Source: Amylostereum areolatum
Lineage: Eukaryota; Basidiomycota; Agaricomycetes; Russulales; Stereaceae
DNA length: 64,000 bases
Direction of reading: 5' to 3'
Assembly (NCBI GenBank): GCA_012932865.1
Contig: SAXG01000070.1
Coordinates: forward strand, 62,001-126,000
Positions 13,980 through 25,438 of the stretch are shown piece by piece (position 1 is the first letter of the stretch; each line of letters begins with the position of its first letter). Under the pieces are notes generated by a model. It searched no databases and was not told the origin of the DNA. It was given only the letters and a program-made list of their open reading frames with translations. A program made the translations under genes and the position numbers.

Positions 13980-14992
13980 CTATGCGGCGCCCGAGGGTCT
14001 GGGAACATTCGTGAGGAAAACGCCTCCTGCTTGTGAAGATGAGGGGAGGATGGAAGTTAAGGCGATGGGCGGGAGAGATGTAGGAGATGCGGCGCGCACG
14101 CCTCCCGAGGACGACGCCGGTAGGGAAGAAACCCCGGCTGAAGGAGCAGCAGAGACAATGGTTGTGACACTGTCGGCAGAGGCAGTGAGGGAGGAAAGGA
14201 TGCTGGGGACTGCAGATGCCGGGATTGTCGTGGTTATGGTGGTAGCGATAGGTGTGCCGACGGTGCTCGCACTCCCAGCGACGACAGTGACGGTCGCCGT
14301 AACTGTGACAGTTTTATGGCTGGGTGTCCCATTGCTGTCTCCGTTGGCACTATCGTCGTCACAATCGTCATCGTCGCCACCACCGTTGTCGGAAGAGTCG
14401 TCATTATCGTCACAGTCATCGTCCCCGCCGTCTTCCCCGCCATCGGTAGGAGACGTTGAGTTGGTTGTCGAAGAGGTGGATGAGTTAGACGCAGTGGGGA
14501 AAGGGATGACAGTGTTGTTGGAGTCGGTAACATTGAACCCGCCAGTGGCACCGGTGGCCGTGAGGATGGAAAGAGCGTTATTCGGACTCGTGCAGGCAAC
14601 AAACTATACTGAATGTCAGGGACAAATGATAGTTGAGGAAGAGGGTTGCACGCACTGTTCCGTTACTTCGCAGATTGGGCAGGGCGAAGCAGGATTTACT
14701 ACCTGGGCAAGCTTGCGTCTGCCACTTTCCACCGCTGCAAGTAGCAAAATCATTCTTGATGCAAGCGTTCTGGTTGTCTAAGTAACACATGTTAGATATG
14801 AAGGTAGGAAGTATGAAGTCACGAAGACGCACCGGTGCAAGGCGAGCTAGTCGTCAGGTTGACAAACTCGGCGTTGAGACGCTGGGCATCCTGGCCATTC
14901 GCCAAAAGTGTGGCGTTGTCTGCTCCTACGGGTGCGGCAAGAGAAAAGGATGCCGTGAGTATGGCTAGGAGGGCAAATGAGAGTGGGTTCAT
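13980..14992 (-). CDS. Secreted CBM19-like chitin-binding protein
   Basis: Starts at 14992 with a signal peptide (MNPLSFALLAILTASFSLAA). After a short spacer comes a Cys-rich module: SSPCTDNQNACIKND, FATCSGGKWQTQACPGSKSC, FALPNLRSNGT, FVACT. This spacing resembles the CBM19 modules of fungal chitinases, which bind chitin. Two short introns lie inside the module, and I chose their splice sites to keep this alignment. The rest is a long Ser/Thr-rich stretch with a very acidic Asp-rich segment (GGEDGGDDDCDDNDD) and a Ser/Ala-rich C-terminus ending RPSGAA, which could be a cell-wall anchor region; a GPI signal is not clear. No catalytic domain is present, so this is a stand-alone binding protein. 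The total is about 300 residues. Confidence 0.7.
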
Positions 14993-15129
14993 GTCGTCGA
15001 GTTGCAAACGTTAGGTGGAAGGAACGAGTCAAGAGTACAATGACCGAGTGCGAGAAGTCGTGTGTGTGAGCACCTGGCTCGAGGACGATACGAGCAGAGA
15101 GAGATGAGATGAAAGACCATTTCGTAGAG

Positions 15130-15138
15130 CTTTATATA
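15130..15138 (-). promoter_or_regulatory. TATA box of the CBM19-like gene
   Basis: TATATAAAG on the minus strand, about 140 bp before the start codon at 14992. It lies in the 370-bp divergent gap shared with the ribosomal protein gene at 15363. Confidence 0.4.
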
Positions 15139-15362
15139 TGGAGCTGGAGACAATGGCAAGAATGCAGAACGGAGAACAATAGCAGAAGACTTAAAGCCGC
15201 AGAGCACAATGGGCGACAATAATAGATCAGGCACGTGCATCGCTTGCTTACGCAACGGGCTGGTCGGCGTGAGAAACTCGGTGGTGCCTCATATCGTTGC
15301 AAGGCAAGCGCCCCCAAGACACCGACGACCCCCATCGACCTCAAGCATCCTCGTCGCCCAAC

Positions 15363-16013
15363 ATGGTGAGTCTTTGTTGCCCCACCACTCGTTCTCCAGG
15401 CTGCAGGGTTGCATGGGGAGCTATTGGGACAAGAATCGATGGATGGATGCTTTCGCGCGGGATGGATGGGCACTGGCTTGACTGGATGACGTCCTCCCAA
15501 AAACGATCAACGTTTTGACACTCCTCCTCAGACCAAGAAAAGAAGAAATGGCGGCCGCAACAAGAAGGGCCGCGGCCACGTCTGCTTCCTCCGCTGCTCT
15601 AACTGCTCTCGCGCCGTCGGCAAAGATAAGGCCATCAAGAGGTTCACCGTAAGGAACATGGTCGAGAGCGCCGCTGTGCGTGATATCTCGGAGGCTTCGG
15701 TCTACCCTGGTGCGCTGTTCAGTGACTTTTCTTCATCTATCGCATCCTAATATCGCACAGAGTACGTCATCCCCAAGTTGTACATCAAAATCGTCTACTG
15801 CGTTTCGTGCGCTATTCACTCGCACGGTATGTCTTTTCTACTCTCAATTTGCGCTACCCCGGCTGATGCGCTGTAGTCGTCCGTGTGCGCTCGCGTGAGG
15901 GTCGCCGTAACCGTGCACCTCCGCCTCGCGTCCGGTGGAAGGATGGAAAGAAGGTCAACCCCGCCGTCGTTGCGGCTGAGGAGGCCAAGGCTGCTGCTGC
16001 ACGAGGAGCATAA
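15363..16013 (+). CDS. RPS26: 40S ribosomal protein S26 (eS26)
   Basis: Component of the small cytosolic ribosomal subunit, near the mRNA exit site. The four exons give a near-complete match to the conserved family: [16 protein letters not shown], then [59 protein letters not shown] and [19 protein letters not shown], with a Lys/Ala-rich end. The zinc-binding Cys pairs (CSNC and CVSC) are present. The first exon is only the ATG at 15363-15365, followed at once by a GTGAGT donor and a 166-bp intron; coding exons are 15532-15709, 15761-15826 and 15877-16013. An intron after the start codon is common in fungal ribosomal protein genes. It is the best conserved gene in the window. Confidence 0.95.
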
Positions 16014-16295
16014 GCATACTCATTGTTGTATTATTTGCCATGCATTCGACTGTTCTTTCCTCCTCCCTGCACCCTTATACTGGCTGTATGCGACCGCTGC
16101 AATGCCTGAACAGTCCGCGATCTATCATGCTTGTGAAAGCCAATGGCTAATAACCTCCGCCATCCTCGGTGTAACCTTTAGAAATGGTCTCATGATCGTC
16201 ATCATACCAGCCCTGCTGCTCATGCTGCGCGACAAAGAAGTATGATGTATAAAAAGCTCGTCTTCTATTAATATACAGTGAGGATGACTTCGTTT

Positions 16296-19200
16296 CTAAC
16301 CATGCGGCGGTCTCCGCTGAACGACGGGGATCGTAACCTCCCACCACAGGTCATGCCGTGGAGACTGCACGAGTACCATTTCGCGTGGCCGCTGGAGTAC
16401 AGGCGTCCGCGGAACGTGTGATGGTTCCGGACGCAGCGAAGTACGCTTCAACTTGTGTCCTGCCGAATCCTCTGAGGCCTGGGGCATGTCCGACAACTCC
16501 ATGTAAGTCGTGGCGACGATCAGTTTGAGGGAGCCATCCTCTAGGTTTTGGCCATTGCTGACGGACCAGCTTATAGGCGACGCGCCACCAGCACCGTATC
16601 CGATGGTGAGCCTTCCGTCACCGGCCGCCAGTGGAGGCTCCGCACCGGTGGACGGAATGTACAAGGGTTCTGTCGGGAGAGCAATGGTGTAAAAGCACTA
16701 GGAAAAGAAAAAGAAAGAGAGAGTAGGCTTGCCGATGCTGAAGTCACTCTTGTTGAAGTAGAATAGGTACGGATAGAGTGAAACTTTCGTTGTGTTGATG
16801 AGCTCGAATCCGTACTTGTCGTTTTCGTTCACGGTTATGTCGATGCGATCATCGACAATAATGTTCCGGCCGCCCGGGGAGGGCTTTAAGCACAGTTGCT
16901 CCTGGTTGTCAAATAAGGTCGCGTACTCCTGAAGCTGGAAGCACGACATTAGTACTTTGCTTTGGAAGGCTTTCCCTTTGTGTGTATGATGGCGAAGGTA
17001 CCAATAGAAGTGGGCTGCTGATCGGAGGACACGGATGGTACGCTGGGTAGGATCGTCCAAAGTGAGATGAATGGATGCATATTTGAGACTGTTGGATGGA
17101 TCTCGATCTTTCAAGAGAGCGACGCGTACACGGTGGCCACCGTTGTGCTCGAGGCCGACGTCCGCTTCGGATCGGGTAGGGGTGGTTAAGAACGTCCTGT
17201 GCCCCGGGGGACAGTGGCGACTTGCCTCGACCAGCGCCTCGTGCAGGGGAACGAACGGAAAATCTTCAGGGACATAGACCTTTAGGGCGGAATCGTCTGG
17301 TGAGCGGGACGCATACGTTTGGACGGCATAGGCGAGCAAAGGGATGGAGGATACATGAAAGCCATCCGTGTAATTCAATCGCGTTTCGAATGTACCCGGC
17401 TGGCTGGCAATGAACCTCCCAAGAGTGAGGCTGTTGATGGTATTGTGTTCGTGGATCGCATATTCGCTTCCCTCGCTGACGCCGTGTGCTGAGCCTGCCT
17501 GCATGGTTATGACGCCATTGACAACTACGACCTTGTGTAGTGCGTATGTTCTCCGTGTCGAGCCTTTCCTCGGGCTGAATAGAACCCAATTTTGGTAAAC
17601 GCCTTCGCAGACTGGATTCTGGCTAGCGAAAAAGGGAGCAGACGTCAATATACGAGCTCGTGGTACCCTAGCGCAGCCGCGAACTAACCGTGAAAGCAAG
17701 GGGGCGAGACGCTGTACGAGGGCCTTGTACGACAGTTGTTCCGATGGCCCGAGGTTCTGCAATGTGCGGAGAAGGGCAACGGTGAAGTCTCCGCCTTCAT
17801 GCGATTCGTGGGCGGTTTCTCCAGAGCGGCAGGCAGCGAGAAATACATGTGATCGAAGGCCGTGGGTGGCGAAGCCAGGACAAGGCCCGATGACACGCGT
17901 GACGGATAAGATTTCTCTGTCTAAGTTTGGCGATACGGGGCGACGAGCAACGAAGCCTCGAGCCGAAGAGTCTTCATGAATCGCGCGTGTTCCCGATCCC
18001 GCGAAACACGAGTCGAATATAACGGTCTGAGAAAGGGCATAAGAACCTATATGGCGCTGAATAATGAAAGAAAAAGGACCTACGATGTTGTTTCCCTTTG
18101 CGTCAGCGAGGTTGTCAAGAAGGATTGCAATGGTGCGGTCGGGAATTCCGTGGGGCGCTTGTGGATCCTTTTCTCCTTCAACGTAGTCGTGCGGGATGAT
18201 CATCTGAATCTTCGCGTCTTTTCCTCCAGCTTCCCAATCCTCAGGAGACGCTACCTCCGCTCCATGGCCAGCATAATATATCAATATGGGATCGTTCTTG
18301 ATGATCGCGTTGTTTGTCTTCAAGTTGACCACTTCGTCGAGTATCGCCCTGCGAGTAGCGTCCTCGTTAAGGAGTGTCCGGATGCGAGAGGATGGGACGT
18401 TCATTCTGTCCTCGAGATACGTTTTGATGGCTTTGGCGTCGCGTACGGCGCCTGAAAGGTTGGGTAACGTGCTTGAGCTGTGCTTGTACTTGTCGATGCC
18501 GATGATGAGCGCGAACAAGTGGGAGCGCATGCTTCTACTAGGACTCAGTGGCCGCTCACGACCTGGGACGCATTCAACCTACATCTGTACGGCGGGGTCT
18601 ATTGAAGGTACTATGTCCATCTCGTTGAAATGCGTGTCTGCGAGGGATAAAATCAGGTTGCTATCTCAGGCGCAGACGTAACGTAAAACGCACGGGGGTC
18701 AAGGTCATCCATGTTCTCCACATGCACTGGTTCGTTCAGGTACTTCCTGTGTGTTTGACATGTCAATATGACAGAAGGTGGAGAGCGACGAGTTGCGTAC
18801 GTACGGTTTCACGCTTGATGATTCGATGATAAAGGGCACAAAGATTTCATCGCGCTGGTCGTGACTATAGCTCACGTTTGTCGCAGCAATGTCCCCTCCC
18901 TCGGTAATGTAGAACAGTACGATGTCTGATAAGCCAGTTAGTATGCAGCGCCAGGGATCACGGTACATATGGCATACCAGGCTTCATACCATGGTGTATA
19001 GCGCGATTCAGGACCGCAAGGGGACCTATATAAGCGTTCTTGTCAATAACCTGGCAAATTGCAGGGAACGCCTCAAAGCATACCGTTCACAGTAGGCTTC
19101 AGATGGTCGCTATTCTTACCATCGTGTCCGTCGGCTCCAAGGGCTCTATATGTTCGAGGCGCTTGAGAACGCGGTGCATCATAATGTGTCGTGCATTGCA

Positions 19201-20214
19201 TGATTGGTGAGGTCGATACGCATGGCCATTGTCCGTAGAACCGAAATTCTGCGGCGGAGTCTAGCGGAGCGAGATGAAGACCTATGAACGGACCCGAAAA
19301 GCTCGCCCCTGCATTGCGGATGACACCCCGAAAGGCTGGATGGACGATGTTCCTTTTCAATGAGCTACGAGACTGCTTCATCGTGTGAATGGCGATGCGA
19401 AGGCCCCCAGAGTTTAGTGCCACTCCGATGCAGTCGACAGTGTCATGATGTGTCTCTGGATAACGAGCTGTGAGTCTGAAGATAAAGGTGAATTGAAAAC
19501 ACGTACCAGTCCAGTGAAAAGCGGAGAGAGATATTGGAGCCGAGAATTGCTCGTCAGATACAGGGTATGGAATGCTCCAGCCACGACGAGAATGGCGATG
19601 GTCTCGATATACATAATCTTCAGAGGCGTCAGTATATGTGCGAGATCTTCTTCAGAATTCGTACATATTCTCTAGGAGGTTATTCGTCATCAGAAATTTG
19701 AGCGATGAGAATGACAGCGGCCTTACCTCGTCGATTGCCTGGTAAAACAAAAACTCGAGCGTCGAATGAGGTGCAGAGGATACCGCCGATGCGAGCGATG
19801 TACCAAGCAACGGGGCTGGGAAGGTGGTCCTCCTCGAGACGACCACATCACTAACCCGAGTGCGACTGGATTGCCCTTCTCCCGTGATGACGAGTCGTTC
19901 AATGGAACCGGCCTTTGTCTGATAGAATACTGAGATTGAATACGCTCCAGTCTAGAAACCATGTCAATGAGGCAAGGAGCGCCTTTAAACGAGAAACAAG
20001 ACCATACGGTATGAGCAGTGATCCTGGTGTGTGGAGCGGTAGACGATACCGAAATATGATACCGAGGTCGGAAGCTACGGCAGGAGGCATCGACGCTATT
20101 GAACATATTGATGCTGGTCAAGCCTGTGGAAGGGGATTCGACTGCGTGAAACAGAGATACGCCTGTGGAGGTGCGGACGGCCGCCAATGTAGTGCCGATG
20201 GACAGAAAGTTCAT
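16296..20214 (-). CDS. Propeller lectin-like domain fused to caspase-like protease, copy 1
   Basis: Large multi-exon gene of roughly 1,100 codons. The N-terminal ~400 residues, from MNFLSIGTTLAAV at 20214, show repeated strands typical of a beta-propeller lectin: SISVFYQTKAGSIERLVI, STLEFLFYQAIDERIYYV, RRGWSIP, CIGVALNSGGLRIAIH, AAEFRFYGQ and DIVLFYITEGGDIAA. This recalls the fungal fucose-specific lectin fold, but that assignment is tentative. Short exons near 18600-18735 then lead in frame into the C14 caspase domain (LFALIIGIDKYKHSSSTLPN), with the catalytic His in YYAGHGAE and Cys in FDSCFAGSGTR. The C-terminal region carries KVSLYPYLFYFNKSDFSIG, LTIGYGAGGASPISW and TIPVVQRR, as in basidiomycete caspase-like proteins. 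A 7-base microexon (19665-19671) and a GC-AG last intron are required. Two separate genes (lectin; caspase from the Met at 18530) remain possible. Confidence 0.75.
19665..19671 (-). other. 7-base microexon of propeller-caspase copy 1
   Basis: AGAATAT on the minus strand, preceded by CTAG and followed by GTACGA. Including it joins QAIDE to the RRGWSIP exon in frame; leaving it out shifts the frame. The same seven bases with acceptor and donor occur in copy 2 at 24898-24904. Confidence 0.6.
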
Positions 20215-21544
20215 GAGGGGTATGCGTGGTTAAAGGGCGGTTGTTTTCGCAGATGACTCTGGGTTCTTATCGTATCTCGGCAGGGATAATTTTGGGATGG
20301 GATTGGGTTGGGATTGGTGCAACGCGAAAAGAATCATGTGGCGCATATTGCATGCATGCGAAGGGCGGAAAGGTGCGCCACACCATTCCTGTACGCCGTT
20401 CCGAAGAGAGATGCTGATTATGCACCAGGCCAATACATTCGATACCCTATAAGGCATTGGACATCGACAAAGAAGCTGATCTTCTGGGCGTATGTACGTT
20501 CAGCATTCTTCGTTCAGCAGCCTTCCCATACGTCTCCATGGAATCTCAACCTGGAGGGGACGAGGAAGACCACATATCAGTCCACGCCAAACGCACTGGA
20601 CGATCGAGAGGATACCCTCTCACATATGCAACGACCGCGGCCCCGCTCGCCGGATCGGACATAGACTTTCGTGCGGTCGAGTGTCTTCTGTATTCAAACT
20701 TTCGAACTCATCCTATTCATTTACCAAGTTAGACCAGCCTCGTGCCTGAATGCCTGCGCAAAGGACTGGCCGTGTTAGAAACATCCACCGATTTGGTCAA
20801 AATCAACGCCGTGCGGTTGGAGGCGACCTCCGATGTAGATGGACTGTTGGCTGTAGACGGACTTCTCTTATTCGGAATCCTGGCGGAACAATCTCCATGT
20901 GTCCCTCCCATTGCTAAACCCTGAGATAGATGTCATGCGTGGCTGAAACGGTGGGCCGAGGGGGAAGCGGGTGACAGTGACAGAGGTGGTATAACGATCC
21001 CGGTCACATAGCGCCGCCACTCTTTGGGAGCCTGTGCTCTAGGCAGCTTTGAGGTAGCATACACTGACGTTGATGGTCGTTGCAGAGAAGAACTGGATCC
21101 ACATGTAACTTGATGGATACCTAAACTGCCAGTGTCACAGCTAGAACGCGCCGTAAGCATGACCCACATGAGATGGTGTCGACGTTGTAGATTTCATACG
21201 GAACGCTGGATTAGTCCATCTGCGAGGAAGGCGGAGGAGGCATGACCATGGTTGATGGAGAAAATCCAGTCATGACGGCAAACGTGAGCAGAAAATCGAG
21301 GTGACCCTGTTGAGAATGTAAGTCCCGTCTGACATCAGTGGGAAACTAAACACGTACCCTCCACAACTAACGATCTGACCGGGATCGGCCGCCTTCAAAA
21401 AGATTCTCTCGCACCCTGACGATATCCCCCAAGGCCTGACGAGCCCAGTCGTACCGCGCGACGAGATGGGATAATTATTCATACAATAAAAATGCCGGTT
21501 TCTGAAATAATGTAGACCAGAGCGCGTAAGGAGGGATTTGTTTC
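20215..21544. other. Spacer between the tandem propeller-caspase copies
   Basis: About 1.3 kb. The part next to copy 1 is its promoter and shares ACCAAGTTAGA followed by a similar CTCGTG stretch with the region upstream of copy 2, so the duplicated unit includes at least 500 bp of upstream DNA. No other gene is recognised; the frames near 20730-20924 have no family resemblance. Confidence 0.55.
20723..20733. repeat. Duplicated upstream block, copy 1
   Basis: ACCAAGTTAGA, followed within 10 bases by CTCGTG, lies 509 bp before the start of copy 1. The matching block before copy 2 is at 25999-26009. It indicates that the duplication extended into the promoter. Confidence 0.45.
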
Positions 21545-24500
21545 CTAACTGTGCGGTCTCCGTTGAACAACAGGAATTGTAACCGTCCCCCATACATCCT
21601 GCCGTTGCGGCGACGCGGACACCATTTGACGTTTCCGCTGGGGCCCGGACGTCTGTGGGACGTAAGATAACTCCGCCTGGAGTGAAGTACGCTCCCGTTC
21701 ATAGCCTGGTGGAACCCTTGAAGTCTGGGGAATATCCGACAACTCCATATAGACGGTAGCGAAGACCAGTCTGAAGAACCCAACCTCTAGGTCCTGGCCG
21801 TCGTCGAGAGTCCAGCTTATAGGTGACGCGCCACCAGCGCCGTATCCGATGGTGAGCGTCCCACCATCGGCCGCGAGAGGGGGGTCGGCGCCCGTGGACG
21901 GGATGTACAGGGGGTCTGTCGAGAGATGGTTCGTAAGCCCGCTTAAAAGAAAAAGACGGCCGGCTTACCGATGCTGAAGTCGCTGTTGTTGAAGTAAAAC
22001 AGGTACGGATATAGTGGAATTTTCGATCTGTTGGCGAGCTTGATTCCGTACTTGTCGCCTCTGTTGACCGTTATATCGATGCACCCATTCACGACGGTGT
22101 TCCGGTGATCATCAGGTGTTAGTAGTAGTTGATCTTGGCCATCATATACGGTCGGACGTTCTTGGAGCTTAAAGCACGACACTTGTACTTGCTTTTCGAG
22201 GGCCATTCCTACGCGCGGGTGATGATGGAGGTACCAGTAGTAATGGGCCGCTGAGTGAAGGGTATGACTAATGCACTGAAGGATGTCATCCGAGATGGGC
22301 AGGGTGGGTGTATATTTGAGACCGTAGCTTGGCGCTTGACCCACCAATAGAGCAATGCGGACACCGTTGTCACCGACGCGCTCGATGTTGAGGTCCGCAC
22401 GGCATATAGTCGGAATGAGGGTAAACGTCCTGTGCCCCGGGGGACGCTCGTTGCTCGATCTGGCCAGTGCCTCGCGCAGGCGATCAAGCTGAGAATCTTC
22501 GGAGACGTATACCTTCAATACTGAATCGTCTGGAGAGCGAGCTGTATGGATTTGGAGAGCGAATGCAAGAGACGGGATGGAGAACCTATGGAGGTCACTC
22601 GCGAAATCCAGCTGCGTTTTGAATGTATCTGGCGAGCTGGCGACGAGCATCCCAAGACGTGGCAAGTTCACGTTGTTGTTTTCATAAATCGCGTATTCGC
22701 TGCCCTTGCTGACACCGTGTGCTAAGCCTGCTTCCATGGTTATGACGTTGTCGGCAGCGACGACCTTGTGTAGAGCGTGTGCCTTCGAGCTCGACGGCGA
22801 GTTTTTCCTCATGTTGAATAGAATCCGATCTTGGAAGATGCCTTCACAGAGTGGATGCTGGCTAGTAGTCAAAATGGCAACAGACATCAGTATACGAAAC
22901 TTGGCATAGCTAAAAACTAACCCTGAAGGCAAGGGAGAAAGACGCTGTATGAGGGCCTTGTACGATAGCTGTTCCGATGGTCCGACGACTCGCAACGCGC
23001 GGAGAAGGGCAACGGTGAAGTCACCACCTTCACGCGATTCGTGGGCGGTTTCGCCAGCACGACAGGCGGCGAGCAGGACGTGTGACCGAAGGCCGTGGGT
23101 GAGCGCATAAGGGCGGGTCGCACGCGCAACGGGTAGTACTTCGCTGTCCAAACTCGACGGTATGCGGCGCCGGGCAACAAAACCTCGAACCGAAGGGTCT
23201 GCCATCGCGCGCGTTCCTGATCCCGCGAAGCATGAGTCGAATATAACAGTCTGGGAGATTGCGGCGTAAGGACACGTTGACGTTGAACATGGAATGGGGA
23301 GAACATACAATGTTGTTTCCCTTCGCGTCAGCGAGATCGTTGAGAAGAAGGGCGATGGTGCGGTCAGGAATCCCGTGGGGCGCTTGCGGATCCTCTTCAC
23401 CTTCGACGTAGTCGTGCGGGATGATCATCTGAATTTTGGCGTTCTTTCCACCAGCTTCCCAGCCCTCAGCGGCCGCCACCTCCGCCCCATGACCCGCAAA
23501 GTATATGAGAATAGGGTCGTTTCTGCTGATCGCGTCATTTGTCTTCAGGCCAACGATCTCGTTCACAATCGCCTTGCGCGTAGCGCTCTTGTTAAGGAGT
23601 TCCCGGATGCGAGAAGGGGGGGTGTCCATCCTGTTGATAAGGTGGGTTTTGATGGCTTCAGCGTCGCGTACCGCGCCTGAAAGGTTGGGTAGTGTGCTCG
23701 AGTGATGCTTGTACTCGTTGATGCCGATGATTAGGGCGAAGAGACGGGAGTGTTTACTGCTGCGATGGGAGTCAAAGGCCAGTTGCGACGGGAAACAGAG
23801 GCAACGTACCGCTCCACGTCGGGAGACGTTGAAGGTATGATCTCCATCTCATTGAGGTGCATCTCTGGGAAAAATTGAGCTATGAGTCCAGATATATAAG
23901 TAACATGATAAGTACGTACGGTGGTTTGGACCGTCCAGTTTCCCCGCGTGCACTGGTCTGTTTGGGTCGCTGCTGAATGTCGACGATCAGCAAACTTGAA
24001 CATGAACAGGCATAGAGATAGCGTTAAACGTACAGTTTTTGACTCGGTCTAATGATGGATGGTACGAATATACCATCGTGGTGGTTGAGTTTGGTACCTA
24101 CATTCACTGCAGCGAGGGTTCCTGCCTCAGTAATGTAGAAAAGCACAATGTCTGATGCGCCGATCAGGGGTTATGGAACAACAATGGCACGGACGACGTA
24201 CCAGGTTTCATGCCGTAATGCTTAGCGCGATTGACGATTGCAAGGGGCCCTGGATAAGTCATGTCGTCAGCGACGAGCTGGCAGATAGAGCACCCATGTC
24301 GGGTGCATACCGTTCATCGTAGGCCTTGGGCCGTCATTATGTCGCACAGCTCGTCCATCATGACTGTCGCCTCCAAGAGTCCTGACATATGTCTGTGGCG
24401 GTTGAGAGTTTGATGCATCGCACCGTACGGTGAATTGGGCGATAGAGGTGGTCGTATATTGTCCGTAAAAGCGAAATTCTGTGGCCGAGGCCGACGGGGA

Positions 24501-25438
24501 GAGACGAAGGCCCGCAAAGGGTCCCCTGAAGCTCATCTCTTGTCGGATCAGATTTCGGAAAGCTGGACGATGGCCGTTTCCTTCCAGGTAGCTTCGAAAC
24601 TGTTTTAACACGTGAACAGCGAAACAAGAACCCCGCGCATTCAGCGCCACTCCAATGCAGTCGCTGGTATCGTGATACTTTTCTGAAAGACACATTGAGC
24701 CTTGAAGACAAGAAGGCGAGCCGAGGCACATACCGGTCCAGTGGAACGCGAGCAGCGATGGTGGAGCCGGAAACTTCTCCTGCGATACTTGGGATGGTAC
24801 GCTCCAGCCACGGCGAGGATGACGAAGGTTTTGGTGTACACAATCTGCGAAGATGTCAGTAACCCACGTGAATGGTCCTACAAGGGGGCATACGAACATA
24901 TTCTCTATAGAGTCGTTTGTCATTGATCTTTTCAATGGCTAGGACGTGAGAGACGTACTTCGTCGATTGCCTGGTAGAACAGAAATTCAAGCGTTACGGA
25001 AGGCGTGGAAAACCCAGTCGAGGCGAGAGAGGTGCCGGGCATGGGCGCCGTGGGAGTTCCTTCTGAAATGACCACGTCGCTAGGCCGAGCGCGACTGTGA
25101 TGTCCTTCTCCGGCGACAACGAGCCGCTCAATGGAACCAGCCCTCGTCTGATAGTACAGTGCAATCGAATGCGGTCCAATCTAGCAATGTGTTAGACGAA
25201 GGGCGCAATCAGACGTGGAATAGTGTCTTACGGCATGGGCAGCAATCCTGGTGGACGGGGAGATGAACGGTACCGGTATATGGGGCTGCGGCCGCAAGCT
25301 GTGGCAGGAGGCGTCAACGCTTTTGAGCATCTTGATGCTGGTCGAACCTGTGGAGGCCTTTTCGACGACATGAAACAGAGTCACCCCTGTGGACGTGCGG
25401 ACAGCAGCCAACGTGTTTCCGACAGACAAGAAGTTCAT
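21545..25438 (-). CDS. Propeller lectin-like domain fused to caspase-like protease, copy 2
   Basis: Tandem paralogue of the preceding gene with the same exon layout. It starts at MNFLSVGNTLAAV (25438). Propeller-like strands include SIALYYQTRAGSIERLVVAG, TLEFLFYQAIDERIY, RRGWSVPSQVS, CIGVALNARGSCFAVH and DIVLFYITEAGTLAA. A short exon reading HLNEMEIIPSTSPDVER splices in frame to SKHSRLFALIIGINEYK, the start of the caspase domain. At that point copy 1 has a Met, but copy 2 has none, so the caspase here has no start codon of its own and depends on the upstream exons. Catalytic motifs are intact (YFAGHGAE; FDSCFAGSGTRA). The tail has IPLYPYLFYFNNSDFSIG, LTIGYGAGGASPISW and TIPVVQRRPHS. The last intron uses an ordinary GT donor. 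The propeller assignment is inference; the caspase-like protease assignment is firm. Confidence 0.78.
24898..24904 (-). other. 7-base microexon of propeller-caspase copy 2
   Basis: AGAATAT on the minus strand between an acceptor ATAG and a donor GTTCGT. It gives the in-frame junction QAIDE-RIY-CVHQNLRHPRRGW, the same solution as in copy 1. Confidence 0.6.

Noticed and set aside
13975..14781. 268-codon plus-strand frame over the CBM19-like gene
   Set aside because: The minus strand gives a signal peptide, a Cys module and phase-matched introns; the plus frame is its Val/Glu-rich shadow.
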